Below are positions 1 to 10,071 of a stretch of DNA of 64,000 nt, one piece after another; the stretch's first letter is position 1; each line of letters starts with the position of its first letter. Origin of the DNA: Butyriboletus loyo (taxonomy: Eukaryota > Basidiomycota > Agaricomycetes > Boletales > Boletaceae). The stretch spans positions 1 to 64,000 of the forward strand of contig JBBPSI010000042.1 in assembly GCA_038093515.1 (NCBI GenBank), given 5' to 3'. The position numbers and the translations under genes were made by a program. Below the pieces are notes generated by a model, which ran no database searches, was not told the DNA's origin, and saw nothing but the letters and a program-made list of their open reading frames with translations.

Positions 1-544
1 AACTTGGTCCACTCGTCAAAGATCTTGTGGAAAATCGCATTCACTTTGGGACTAGTGAATGCGTGGTAGCCGGCCGGAGTGTTGCAGAAAGGAGCGAGCA
101 CGCCGTACATCGGGACACCGCTCACAAGAGGGCTGGTGTAGCTGTATGTCGGTGCCATAGTGATGGTTCTATCGAGGACAGCGAGGAGCTGCATGTAATT
201 CATGAGCTAATCCCGACGAAAAAAAATCAAGGTCAGTGGGGTGAATACAATCAATGATTGCCACGCTGGCCACTTACCAAGAGCTGGTTAGAGTCCAGGC
301 TAGGACGAACCTGATCGAACATCTCGTGGAAGTCTCTGAATATCTCGGCATCCTCCTCGATCAGTTTCTTGAATTCGAGAATGACGAGAGAAAGCTGGTT
401 CTCGTCAACGTCACCTGCTCGCGTGCAGACACCCTTGTTGATGAGCTGAACGAGCAAGTCGCTCTGATACTTCCGGACGACGCCCCCGGGGTCCTTGGGG
501 AGCCATCTGGCGATAGTATCAGGGTAGTTGACCTTAGAAGGCAT
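1..544 (-). CDS. PsiD-like / phosphatidylserine decarboxylase-family protein, copy A (5' part only)
   Basis: This is the 5' end of a second copy of the decarboxylase at 4482-6052; its 3' part lies beyond the left edge of the window. Exon 1 starts at 544 (protein begins MPSKVNYPDT) and ends at a GTAAGT donor near 278. Exon 2 resumes near 206 with LMNYMQLLAVLDR and runs off the window. Positions 1-698 match 5509-6205 almost base for base, including the intron and the TATA region. The few differences include Ile for Leu near residue 71. Whether the missing 3' half, with the catalytic Gly-Ser-Thr site, is intact cannot be seen. Nothing visible breaks the reading frame, so this may be a functional paralogue. 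Confidence 0.8.
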
Positions 545-660
545 ATTGATTCAGCTGGGATCGCAAATGGTCATCCAGAGATCGCGTATGATGGAAGGGA
601 GAACTCACAACGGAAATGGGGACGAAAGCTAGGGACATGGAAGGTGAACACTGGGATCCT

Positions 661-667
661 TTATATA
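661..667 (-). promoter_or_regulatory. TATA box of decarboxylase copy A
   Basis: Read on the minus strand this is TATATAA, about 115 bp upstream of the ATG at 544. The same box sits at the same distance in copy B. Similarity between the two promoters stops at about 698/6205, where element-like sequence begins in copy A, so copy A may have lost its upstream regulatory DNA. Confidence 0.5.
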
Positions 668-794
668 CACTGAGCACGGTAAAAAAAAAGGTGGTACTTA
701 TGAGGGACAGGAGCGGTCATTATTTTTTCGCGCTAGAAATTGCTAACTCGGCGCTGAGAGCTGTTGGTCTGCGTTAGGGATGTAAAACGATGTT

Positions 795-1963
795 AGAAAT
801 ATAATTTGTATCGATATCAAGTTTCCAGGAACGTCATTAATTGTTGGTGGATTGGTGGCGCGCGAAAGTCGTGTCAACTCTCTCATCGAGTCCTTCCCCG
901 ACGACATCCTCCTATCTTAGCCGCACCACGACTTTGGAGAATGCTTCGACTGTGTCAACACCCAGCTGATCTACAACCAGACCTACGCGCACCGTCTTCC
1001 TCCCAGTCTCATCGAATAAGTTTGCGGCTTTGCTAACGTCCAATGGGAATGCTGTCTTTTCCCCTAAGGAGATCGGTGGTATTGGTAACTGTATGCCGGT
1101 CACAGCTGGATGTTATCTTGGAAGTTGAGATTGACCATTGCTAGCATTTAGTTGCTGGTCACCCAATCCTCCACCCACTCAAACGCATCGCTTTCAATGG
1201 TGGCCCTCCCCGGCTCCCATTGATCGAGACCTCCTACCACCCCTCTTCCACATGCTCGAGATGGTCAAGACGAACCCCAAACTTGTTGGCATTCGTGAGT
1301 CCACATGTATATCGCACGCACGAATACTGAAATGAAAAGTTCATCCAGTCGGCTTCGTTTCTGCCCTTACCTCGAGCTCCGCCGCGGACTCGTTCCTGGT
1401 GACCATGACTTCTTGATGTTCACGTTCAAGAACGGCACTAATGACAACTTCCAGACATACCATGCTTCCGGCCAGAAGGCGGACATCCTTCTCATCGAGT
1501 TCATTTATCGTATTGAGGTGAGTTCGTTCGTCACTACACGTTGATATCACATCGTTCCACAGAACTACGCCATCATCTCCCAGAAGCAATGGGCTACTAC
1601 CTGCAGTGTTAGCTACCACGATCCATACCCCAGCATCAGCTTCTAAAATGCTTGTCGACCGTTTTCACTGCTTGCGCTAGCATTCTCTTCGTCGGCCCTC
1701 GCCAAGTACATCAAGCGTTCGCTCCCGCTCTTCTCCGCCCGCTCACATCCCACATGTCTCTCACACCCCCTCCCGTCCTGTACGACATCCCCTTTTTATA
1801 CTGCCCCCGTGACCAATCATAATCGACGATGGCCCTCCCCCGATGCTCACCTACGACAGTGCTTCCTCCTCGTCCAGCTCGTCCCCCTCTCTACTGCTGC
1901 CTCTGCCTCTGCCTCCACCCCAACTGCCCCCGTACCCCAATCTAGATTATAAATTCCGTGCGC
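795..1963 (+). repeat. Left arm of 1.17-kb inverted repeat (carries a gene fragment)
   Basis: This arm is the reverse complement of 2377-3542 with scattered differences, including a run of changes near 1150-1330. Reading on the plus strand it carries a broken coding-like stretch. One segment at about 1400-1510 can be read with few interruptions, followed by a GT-AG intron near 1517-1561 and an exon ending near 1645. Several stop codons interrupt earlier segments. I do not recognise the protein. A TATA-like box lies at about 1795-1801 and reads outward on the minus strand. Confidence 0.75.
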
Positions 1964-2031
1964 AGGGCAGGAGCGGACAATATTTTTAGCGCTATAATTT
2001 GCTGGCTTGGTGCTATAATTTTGTCATTTGC

Positions 2032-2176
2032 GTTAGGATTCTGGAGATGGAGTTAGGATTATACAGATAGTGTTAGGATCATGAGGTTAGTTGTTAGGAT
2101 TCTGATGGTGTTAGAAATACAAAATTTGTGTTAGATCTATTTGTGACTTGTGTTAGAATTTTGTAATATGCGTTAC
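2032..2176 (+). repeat. Array of GTTAGGA-like motifs at about 20-bp spacing
   Basis: GTTAG occurs at 2032, 2052, 2072, 2086, 2093, 2110, 2130 and 2152, and GTTAC at 2172. Most steps are 17-22 bp. Two shorter-array copies occur at 773 and 792. The spacing of about two helical turns places the motifs on one face of the DNA, as expected for repeated protein-binding sites. Confidence 0.6.
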
Positions 2177-2376
2177 CAAGTACAAACTATCTGGTTGGGA
2201 CTATTTAGCCTAGAGCCAGCCCTTCTAGCAGTACTGGTGCCAGTCCATCTACCAGATCACGAGCCAGAATATTCACAGTGATTTCAACATATGAATTTGC
2301 ACACAAAATACATGGCTGTGATATATGTACACTAAGGATCAGCAGTGGGGTCACCCGTACTGAGCGGGCGGTGGGC

Positions 2377-3542
2377 GCGCACGGAATTTATAATCTAGAT
2401 TGGGGTACGGGGGCAGTTGGGGTGGAGGCAGAGGCAGAGGCAGCAGTAGAGAGGGGGACGAGCTGGACGAGGAGGAAGCACTGTCGTAGGTGAGCATCGG
2501 GGGAGGGCCATCGTCGATTATGATTGGTCACGGGGGCAGTATAAAAAGGGGATGTCGTACAGGACGGGAGGGGGTGTGAGAGACATGTGGGATGTGAGCG
2601 GGCGGAGAAGAGCGGGAGCGAACGCTTGATGTACTTGGCGAGGGCCGACGAAGAGAATGCTAGCGCAAGCAGTGAAAACGGTCGACAAGCATTTTAGAAG
2701 CTGATGCTGGGGTATGGATCGTGGTAGCTAACACTGCAGGTAGTAGCCCATTGCTTCTGGGAGATGATGGCGTAGTTCTGTGGAACGATGTGATATCAAC
2801 GTGTAGTGACGAACGAACTCACCTCAATACGATAAATGAACTCGATGAGAAGGATGTCCGCCTTCTGGCCGGAAGCATGGTATGTCTGGAAGTTGTCATT
2901 AGTGCCGTTCTTGAACGTGAACATCAAGAAGTCATGGTCACCAGGAACGAGTCCGCGGCGGAGCTCGAGGCAAGGGCAGAAACGAAGCCGACTGGATGAA
3001 CGTTTCATCTCAGTATTCGTATGTATACATGTGGACTTGCGAATACCAGCAAGTTCGGGATTCATCTTGGCCATCTCGAGCATGTGGAAGAGGGAGATGA
3101 AGGGGTGGTAGGAGGTCTCGATCAACAGGAGCTGGGGGTCACCGTTGAAAGCGAGCAGAGGATCGGGTGGAGGGTAGTGTGACCAGCCACTAAATGCTAG
3201 CAATGGTCAATCTCAACTTCCAAGATAACATCCAGCTGTGACCAGCATACAGTCACCAATACCACCGATCTCCTTGGGGGAAAAGACAGCATTCCCATTG
3301 GAAGTTAGCAAAGCCGCAAACTTGATCGATGAGACTGGGAGAAGACGGTGCGCGTAGGTCTGGTTGTAGATCGGCTGGGTGTTGACGCAGTCGAAGCATT
3401 CTCAAAAGTCGTGGTGCGGCTAAGATAGGAGGATGTCGTCGGGGAAGGACTCGATGAGAAAGTTGACACTTTCCCGCGCCACCAACCCACCAACAATTAA
3501 TGACGTTCCTGGAAACTTGATATCGATACAAATTATATTTCT
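2377..3542 (-). repeat. Right arm of 1.17-kb inverted repeat (better-preserved gene fragment)
   Basis: Reverse complement of 795-1963, separated from it by a 413-bp spacer. On the minus strand it carries an interrupted coding-like region. A stretch containing ETSYHPFISLFHMLEM lies at about 3065-3125. A stretch ending FQTYHASGQKADILLIEFIY lies at about 2830-2900. A putative exon starting NYAIISQKQW follows a GT-AG intron and ends in a stop near 2695. Stop codons and frame changes separate these pieces, so it is probably a captured or decayed gene. I do not recognise the family. A TATA-like box (TATAAAAA) sits at about 2540-2547 on the plus strand. Confidence 0.7.
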
Positions 3543-3925
3543 GACCCTCAGCTAGTTCCCTCATTCCTGTCTGAAATCCATGACCCTACTATCCACTCTG
3601 TTTTGACACGAGGGAGACAACGCCCTTGTGTGCTGCATTACCTTCTCTGGGAGATTACGAATGTATAGTAGTGTGCGTACACGGACGCAACGCGATGTGT
3701 GTTATATAAGCAGACGAATATGGTAATGATGTCTCAAGGGCTAGATAGCGTGAGACGATTGTGAACGCGCTTAGATGAGAGTTTGGGCGCAATACGCGTT
3801 ATCGTATTGAGAGTCCGCTATCTAGTTTATATACTAGATCTACATATTTGATATGATTGGTCAGTCGGGTCTTCGGCCTGTCGGCTTGTTACCACGTGAC
3901 CGTATAGGCTTCAACACCTTCCGAT

Positions 3926-4050
3926 CCTAACACCACCCTCATACTCTTAACGTGAGCTTCGATCCCTTCGCTAACATTAACATTCCTAACACAAGGTTCA
4001 AATTCCTAATGCGATTTTTGAATTCCTAACGCAAGCTTCACATTTCTAAC
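3926..4050 (-). repeat. Inverted array of TCCTAAC motifs at about 20-bp spacing
   Basis: CCTAAC or close variants occur at 3926, 3945, 3970, 3985, 4005, 4025 and 4045. The last four are exactly 20 bp apart. On the minus strand these read GTTAGGA, the motif of the 2032-2176 array, so the two arrays face each other. Confidence 0.6.
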
Positions 4051-4060
4051 TAGTATGATG

Positions 4061-4103
4061 ACCAGACCGTCCAATGAGGCAAGCCTTCGATAGACGGTCT
4101 GGT
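4061..4103. repeat. Perfect 11-bp inverted repeat (hairpin)
   Basis: ACCAGACCGTC at 4061-4071 is followed after 21 nt by its exact reverse complement at 4093-4103. It lies just outside the inverted GTTAGGA array. It could mark the end of the element or be an independent hairpin. Confidence 0.6.
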
Positions 4104-4481
4104 AATATCCATGAAAAATTTGGATGCAGCACAGATTCTCCGGGTCATGTGGGAAGCAAGTCCTTTTTTGGACTTGTCTGATACTACGTGCACGAGGTTA
4201 AGTGTCAAGTCCTTGCATATCTGGGCGGGTGTCCACCTCCGTCCACTCCCCCCGCTCTTCAGTGCTTCAGTCATAACCACCACGATCTACAAGTGAACCA
4301 TGCCATCTGCAAGTTCCAAAGGTGCAAATGAAACGACCGCAGCACGTGAATCGGAATGTCTATCACCAGACGAGCACATTCAGCGGACATTAGAGATTTT
4401 GCGCATCGGTCGAATCTCTGTCACTAAGATAGATAGATGGTAACTTTGGTAAGTACCTGTAGAGTACTTGATCCATTCATT

Positions 4482-6052
4482 TTAATATAAATAGTTTAAC
4501 ATTATTATAAGTAACTGAAGTAAAACTACAGTAGAGTGTCCGAAGGTAATTATTATATAAGCAGTGGCTATTATATAAGCAGCGGCTATTATATAAGCAG
4601 TGGCTATACCGGTTCCCAAGATTCGTGATGACCCAAAATTCACCAGGGCCTGACGATTGCCAATCATTCCACCCGTCGCCTTAAACGGTGAGAAGTCGTT
4701 ATCCACATGGAACAACAACGTCCCAATCTTCCTTGCATCATTCGGATCATCGGGACCAGGTAACAACGTTAACTTGGTCTCGGGACGGAATATCAATAGA
4801 TGCGTCGACCCCCCAAAGTGGAACGACCCAATCTCATCCCCCTTCTTGATCCGGTCCCCTTTCTTCACCGCCACCTTGGTTGTCGAAACTTCTCCGAGAC
4901 CGACCCCAACGAAACACATCAACCCAATGTGCGGGTTGTCCGACTCGATAAAGACGAGCGCGCGCGTAGACATGGAGGTGACAAAGGCCTGCGAACGGGA
5001 GATGACATCTGGGTCCGGATCGTCGTCCAACCGCGCAGCGTAGTACGTGCCGGGGACAACGTACGTCTTAACAACACATCCATCGATGGGACTGTGCCAC
5101 CGGTGATAATCCAGAGAGCTGAGGATCCCCTGGAAGATGGTCCCGCCGACCAGCTGGGACGTAAGCGGGTCAAAGTCGAGGATGTGGTTGAGGGAATAGG
5201 GCATTTCCTTGAGCCAGAACTCGTCCGTCGCTCGTACGCTAGTCGCGACTTGGTATGTGATCGCCTCGCAGGCGGCGTTGATGAACTCGGGGTTGTCGGG
5301 CAAAAAGGTGGGACGGACACCTTCTCTGAAACGTCTTCCAAAGAAGTCATCCCAGGACTTGAAGCCCATGTGGGGCTGGTCGGGAGAGCACACGAACGCC
5401 TGGCCGAAAGGCATGTCAAGGCGGTCTTTTTGTATCTGTAACGCATCGGGGCTGAACCAGCCACCCTCTGTCGAGACCAAGACGTCGCGTGACGCTGGCG
5501 AGACGAGAAACTTGGTCCACTCGTCAAAGATCTTGTGGAAAATCGCATTCACTTTGGGACTAGTGAATGCGTGGTAGCCGGCCGGAGTGTTGCAGAAAGG
5601 AGCGAGCACGCCGTACATCGGGACACCGCTCACAAGAGGGCTGGTGTAGCTGTATGTCGGTGCCATAGTGATGGTTCTATCGAGGACAGCGAGGAGCTGC
5701 ATGTAATTCATGAGCTAATCCCGACGAAAAAAAATCAAGGTCAGTGGGGTGAATACAATCAATGATTGCCACGCTGGCCACTTACCAAGAGCTGGTTAGA
5801 GTCCAGGCTAGGACGAACCTGATCGAACATCTCGTGGAAGTCTCTGAATAACTCGGCATCCTCCTCGATCAGTTTCTTGAATTCGAGAATGACGAGAGAA
5901 AGCTGGTTCTCGTCAACGTCACCTGCTCGCGTGCAGACACCCTTGTTGATGAGCTGAACGAGCAAGTCGCTCTGATACTTCCGGACGACGCCCCCGGGGT
6001 CCTTGGGGAGCCATCTGGCGATAGTATCAGGGTAGTTGACCTTAGAAGGCAT
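4482..6052 (-). CDS. PsiD-like decarboxylase of the phosphatidylserine decarboxylase family, copy B
   Basis: Pyruvoyl-dependent decarboxylase family. The architecture follows the fungal subgroup that includes PsiD, the L-tryptophan decarboxylase of Psilocybe, more than classical membrane PSD. Exon 1 is 5786-6052 (89 codons) and is spliced in phase 0 over a GTAAGT...TTAG intron (5715-5785) to exon 2 (4482-5714), about 499 aa in all. An N-terminal helical domain (residues 1-90) precedes FGRRFREGVRP (about 217), YHRWHSPIDG (about 293; family histidines) and GSFHFGGSTHLLIF (about 387). The Ser of the GGST motif is the expected self-cleavage and pyruvoyl site. No N-terminal transmembrane anchor is visible, fitting a soluble enzyme. 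The substrate cannot be read from sequence; aromatic amino acids are possible. The last 50 or so residues include repeats made by an 18-bp tandem array and are unlike family C-termini. A start at 6082 is possible, but only MPSKV is shared with copy A. Confidence 0.88.
4551..4604 (-). repeat. 18-bp tandem repeat, three units, inside the decarboxylase C-terminus
   Basis: Units at 4551-4568, 4569-4586 and 4587-4604 differ by one base in the middle unit. Read on the minus strand in frame they encode repeats of the type A-Y-I-I-A-T. This gives the enzyme a repetitive hydrophobic tail beyond the usual family end. Confidence 0.85.
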
Positions 6053-6167
6053 GTCGATGCAGCTGGGATTGTAAATGGTCATCCAGAGATCGCGTATAAT
6101 GGAAGGGAGAACTCACAACGAAAATGGGGACGGAAGCTAGGGAAACGGAAGGTGAACACTGGGATCC

Positions 6168-6175
6168 ATTATATA
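6168..6175 (-). promoter_or_regulatory. TATA box of decarboxylase copy B
   Basis: TATATAAT on the minus strand, about 115 bp before the ATG at 6052. It is kept in both gene copies at the same distance, which supports the chosen start. Confidence 0.55.
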
Positions 6176-6205
6176 CACTGAGCACAGTAAAAAAAGGTGG
6201 TACTA

Positions 6206-8895
6206 TCAGTATCCATTAATTTATTATTCAAAAAAAGATGAAAAAAAAAGAGCAGACAATGACGGAGCAGCCGAACCATGCAAACATTACGTGTATCACG
6301 CATAGAATTATTGTTATTTCTTGATCGTTCACCCGGATGCTTTCGCCGCGTCCTGTTGCCTATGTTTTACTGTGCAAGTTGTACCGTAGTGTATTGAATG
6401 TTTGGCGTAAACGTTAGTCCGAAAATGCAAGATTGGCGGATCCATTACCACTAATGGACTGGAGTTTCCGTTCTTCTTCGGAAAAAATGTACAAGATTCA
6501 CGCACTTTTCGTGTCGACGGTGTCGCTCGCCGAGATTCAGCGTGATAATTTTCCAGACAGCAAGCGAGGGGAGCGACGTCCCGGGTGATATCCTCGGGCC
6601 ATCTGAAGGCTCTGGGGACGTATTAACTCTGGCAAGTCAGTGACTGTGACCTGCGGTCACCGACCAGCAGAACTTGAATGAGTTACTCTGCACACATCAC
6701 AGGCGCATCAGTTCGCGTTCCCGATAGCACCCCAGCCGCCAATCGCACTGCATTCCTGGACCTTGGTGATCAGTCTCACGGTGAATGCACAATCTGGCGT
6801 CCTCACCTCAGAATAACATAAGAACATCGCACGTTGCATGTGGTGCGCGGCCGAAATGCCCCGTCTACGGATGCGCTTATGATCAGAGCCGGTTCCTACC
6901 AGCCTCTTGCGCATCGTAACAAGTTGCGGAGTGAATGTATGGCATGTTTGACGATGTCCGAGTGGCATGGCGAGACCGAGCTTTGAAACGTGAAAAGATG
7001 GAAAGCGAGCGGCGATTCCCTCATCCCATTCCGCGGTTGATGTTGTAACCTTGCCCGATTAATGGTTCGGTCACGGTCTTCATCGCCTTGTATTGAATGG
7101 AGTGGCAAGAGACCCAATCAAAGACAATGTCGTTCGGTAGTACCAAGGATGCGAAAAATCCCAATCACCACTGAACCACTAAAATTGACGCCGATCAGGT
7201 CATAGATGTTTGACGATTTGCAAAATCTCCTGAGCTTACAACCTCAGTGCTTGAGCTTGAGGTTCTGTAACGAGATTCCTCGCCACAGCCGAATTGAACC
7301 TTGGCAACAGAGCGTTCCGGAAATTCAAATCGCGTACTAGTAGCCACTTAGCACCGTGCTCACTTCAAACTTGGCATCACAACAAGCCGTCCCAGTCTCA
7401 CCTTGCATCAGCCCTGAGTGGAGTGTTTCTTGGATGATTGGTTTTCTGATCCCAAGTGCACGGAGCTATGATGTTGATTAAAATTGATTCTCCAGGGAAA
7501 TGTATTACCCGCGCGTCGACTCGACCTCGTCGGATCATCTGCCAAAGACAACAGAAACTTGGGATACTGGACGGTCCAACATCAGGCTATAGAGTATAAT
7601 TGTCTTTTGTTAGTTATTTCACTCCTAGTCAGACACTACGCAGACATAAGGATCTTGAGGTATGATCGCGACAAGTATGTACATCTCATTTCGTGCATCA
7701 CCGGTCACCGTTGTTCACGGAGTTCGACGGCAGACCGAGGAAGGCTTCCTCGACAACATGCAATATCCCGCTCGCAGCGAACAAAAAAGCAATGTGGAAT
7801 AGTTTCACTACCACCATCGAGCGTCCTCCTCGCCCAACCCACGAGACTGTACCACAAAAAGGGCCGCACCCAGGGATACGAGGGTTCATCATTTCATTGC
7901 AACATCCGCCATTGCCATATGCATGGCGAGGGCGATATATCGTATTCAGCTTTGCGAGAAACCCAAGAGCTTCTCAACGGACCTCCCGGGACCAATCAAG
8001 TCGTACGTACTTTGACCTGGAAAAAATCGAGTTAAAGGCAATCATCATGACACGCTGAGTGGGTCTGCAGACCCCGCGATTGCGAGGTTCTTTATTCCAG
8101 TTCATTGTTTGGAAGGGGTATCTGTCCCACATATCATGAACACGGTTCTGGGCAAATCAAGAGTCGTCGCATCGTTGTTCGAGACAGGGCAGCACACCGA
8201 ACGTACGTGGCGCCATGACGTCCAGCCCAAACGTCGCTCTGAACTCAACATTGGGTACTATATCATTCAATCGGCCGCCCAATTGTTCCGAGTGACTCGA
8301 GGCAACGAGTGCGATCAATGGTCCTCACAAGGATAGACAACCAAGGTTTTCACCGTGGTTTGTACTTAAGAGGGACGTGGCAATGGGTATGACCTCCATT
8401 ATAACAGCGGCGAGAGGCGACCACCTGCCGAGCGAGTCTAATTCTGTCAACAAGGCGCCGGTAGACTCGATACCGAGATAAGCTCATGATCCATGAGGTA
8501 ATAATGCATAAATCCTACACTTTATGTTACCTAAACCTAATGAAGCAAGGTTTTTCGTGGTCTCACCCTATAGTGTAGTAGACTGTAATCCCGCAAGGTG
8601 GTATTAGGCGCCAATCATTTATTTGGCAGATGAGGGCTCCGCGGGTCTTTGAAACAGGATAGATCGAAGTTATGTTAGGCTTCCCATAGAGTATCTGAGT
8701 TCGTCTGTCGAACGTCGAACGTTGAACCTGGGTAATTGCTCATACCTCTGTGCAGGCGACCAGGACGGGAATTACATACTTCAATTGCTGATTCCTACAA
8801 TGTCGAACAATCAATCAAGTCTGAGAGACCCCCTCCAGGAGAGTGCAAAAGCAGATCTGGCAAATCGTTCCCTACCCATTCGTACATGTTCCACG
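6206..8895. other. 2.7-kb interval without a recognised gene
   Basis: Open frames exist on the plus strand (about 7484-8058 and 8109-8336), but they overlap in two frames, show no recognisable domain and lack a clear exon pattern. I see no intact gene, tRNA or obvious repeat. Decayed coding sequence around 7.5-8.3 kb cannot be excluded. Confidence 0.5.
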
Positions 8896-9672
8896 TTAGT
8901 CCCCCCTCTCCAAAAACCCCGTCCCCACCGTTCTCAGTTTACCCATAAAACTCTCATACCATTTCGCGATGACGCCCATCGGTACCATACTCTCTGGGCC
9001 CATCCCACCCGCAGGCACGAACCCAGAGACATAATTCAACAAATGTCGTGCGATTCTCTCTGCCAATGCGCCGGGATCAACCTGTTTCGCCACCGCGGAG
9101 GCGTTCAGCGTCGAGTTTATCGTCGTCATGGGGAGCGCTGCCATCTGCGCCGCGACCGCCTCAAGGGGTTCGACCGCGAATCCGAGGATGGCGGTGACGT
9201 CGCCGGTCGTGGTGGACGCGGCAGAGGTGAACGCAGACGGCGTGTTCATACCGGAGGCAGGGTTGGACACGGAAGAAAACGTGGATCGGAGGCGAAATAT
9301 TGCGGATGGTTTTTCGTTGGAGAGCCTATATTCGGAAAACGAAAAGGAGTCAGATCAATGTTGCGGTTAAGTACATGGTTTTAGGGGGTGGGGTGGAGGA
9401 GCATAGGAACTCACATGCCCAGTACTTGGGACCCTTTTCCTGGCCAAAAGAAGTGCACCGTAGCACCGTAGCCTTCGGGGAATGAGACTACAATCGAGAG
9501 TCAGTTGTAGCGCTGGGCAGATGAATATATGCTGATGCTAACCTGTTCCCAATAGAAAGACGCAAACATGGTTGACCTTTTCGGCAGCGGGAATCTCAAA
9601 CAAGGCATGTGTCTCGTCTACCTGTTGCAGGTTGGTCTGGAGGAGTCTGCCAGCTACACAGCACCCAAACAT
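8896..9672 (-). CDS. OPI10: Hikeshi / OPI10 family protein
   Basis: Three exons: 9543-9672, 9415-9487 and 8896-9325, with GT-AG introns, giving 210 aa. That is close to the roughly 200 aa of human Hikeshi (C11orf73) and yeast Opi10. The N-terminus [20 protein letters not shown], the segment [18 protein letters not shown], then [13 protein letters not shown] and the C-terminal [10 protein letters not shown] match the family in order. Hikeshi is the nuclear import carrier for Hsp70 during heat stress, and yeast Opi10 is linked to phospholipid regulation. A Ser/Thr/Ala-rich insert follows residue 85 or so, and the middle is typically variable in fungi. The frame is continuous across the proposed splices, so the gene looks functional. 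Confidence 0.9.
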
Positions 9673-10071
9673 AGTCGAGACGAGGGGTCAAGGTACAAAG
9701 ATATCGAGTCCAAGTATTGAATCGGTCGAGTTACGGGTGCTTGAGGTGTGCGGGACTGACGGCTAGTCGTGGTTTCGACGACTGGTAGGTCGAGTGCAGA
9801 TTGTAGTTGGAGGGTAAGAATGTCATATATCGGTGATGACATGCATACCACACTTTCATCCTTCCACACTGCCATCTGCCGACCTCCACCCGATTCCACA
9901 ACAATCGCGAAGGTAAAGGTATCACATCACAGTATATGGAATGACTGTCCTGTATAATGTGGAATGCGGTTATCATACCACCTCTATAGAATCTCAGCGT
10001 ACGATATCAAGAAGCTGGGAAGGCATAAGGTATCGGGGGGGTCAGAGCCTGCCATCCAACCATTGTCCGGT

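Larger units (their letters stand above)
699..4060. mobile_element. Composite DNA-transposon-like insertion between the decarboxylase copies
   Basis: Similarity to the promoter of copy B ends at about 698. Sequence of a different character follows up to about 4060. The motif CAGGAGCGG begins a block at 709-805 that is repeated in diverged form at 1967-2060. Arrays of GTTAGGA-like motifs spaced about 20 bp apart occur near the left (2032-2176) and, inverted, near the right (3926-4050). Between them lies a long inverted repeat. Subterminal motif arrays in opposite orientation are typical of transposase binding sites in hAT-like and related cut-and-paste elements. I see no intact transposase, so this would be a non-autonomous or decayed element. 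The exact ends and target duplication could not be fixed. Confidence 0.45.

Noticed and set aside
2032..2100. TTAGGA repeats as interstitial telomere sequence
   Set aside because: The motif is TTAGGA or TTAGAA, spaced by 13-15 unrelated bases, not tandem TTAGGG.
3640..3900. Possible solo LTR (TGTATAGTAG...)
   Set aside because: No second LTR, no matching ends and no target duplication could be found; left as part of the composite insertion.
4657..5577. Long plus-strand open frames across the decarboxylase
   Set aside because: They are antisense shadows of a clearly recognisable enzyme, with no domain of their own.
7484..8058. 183-codon open frame as a gene
   Set aside because: It overlaps another open frame over most of its length and shows no known motif.
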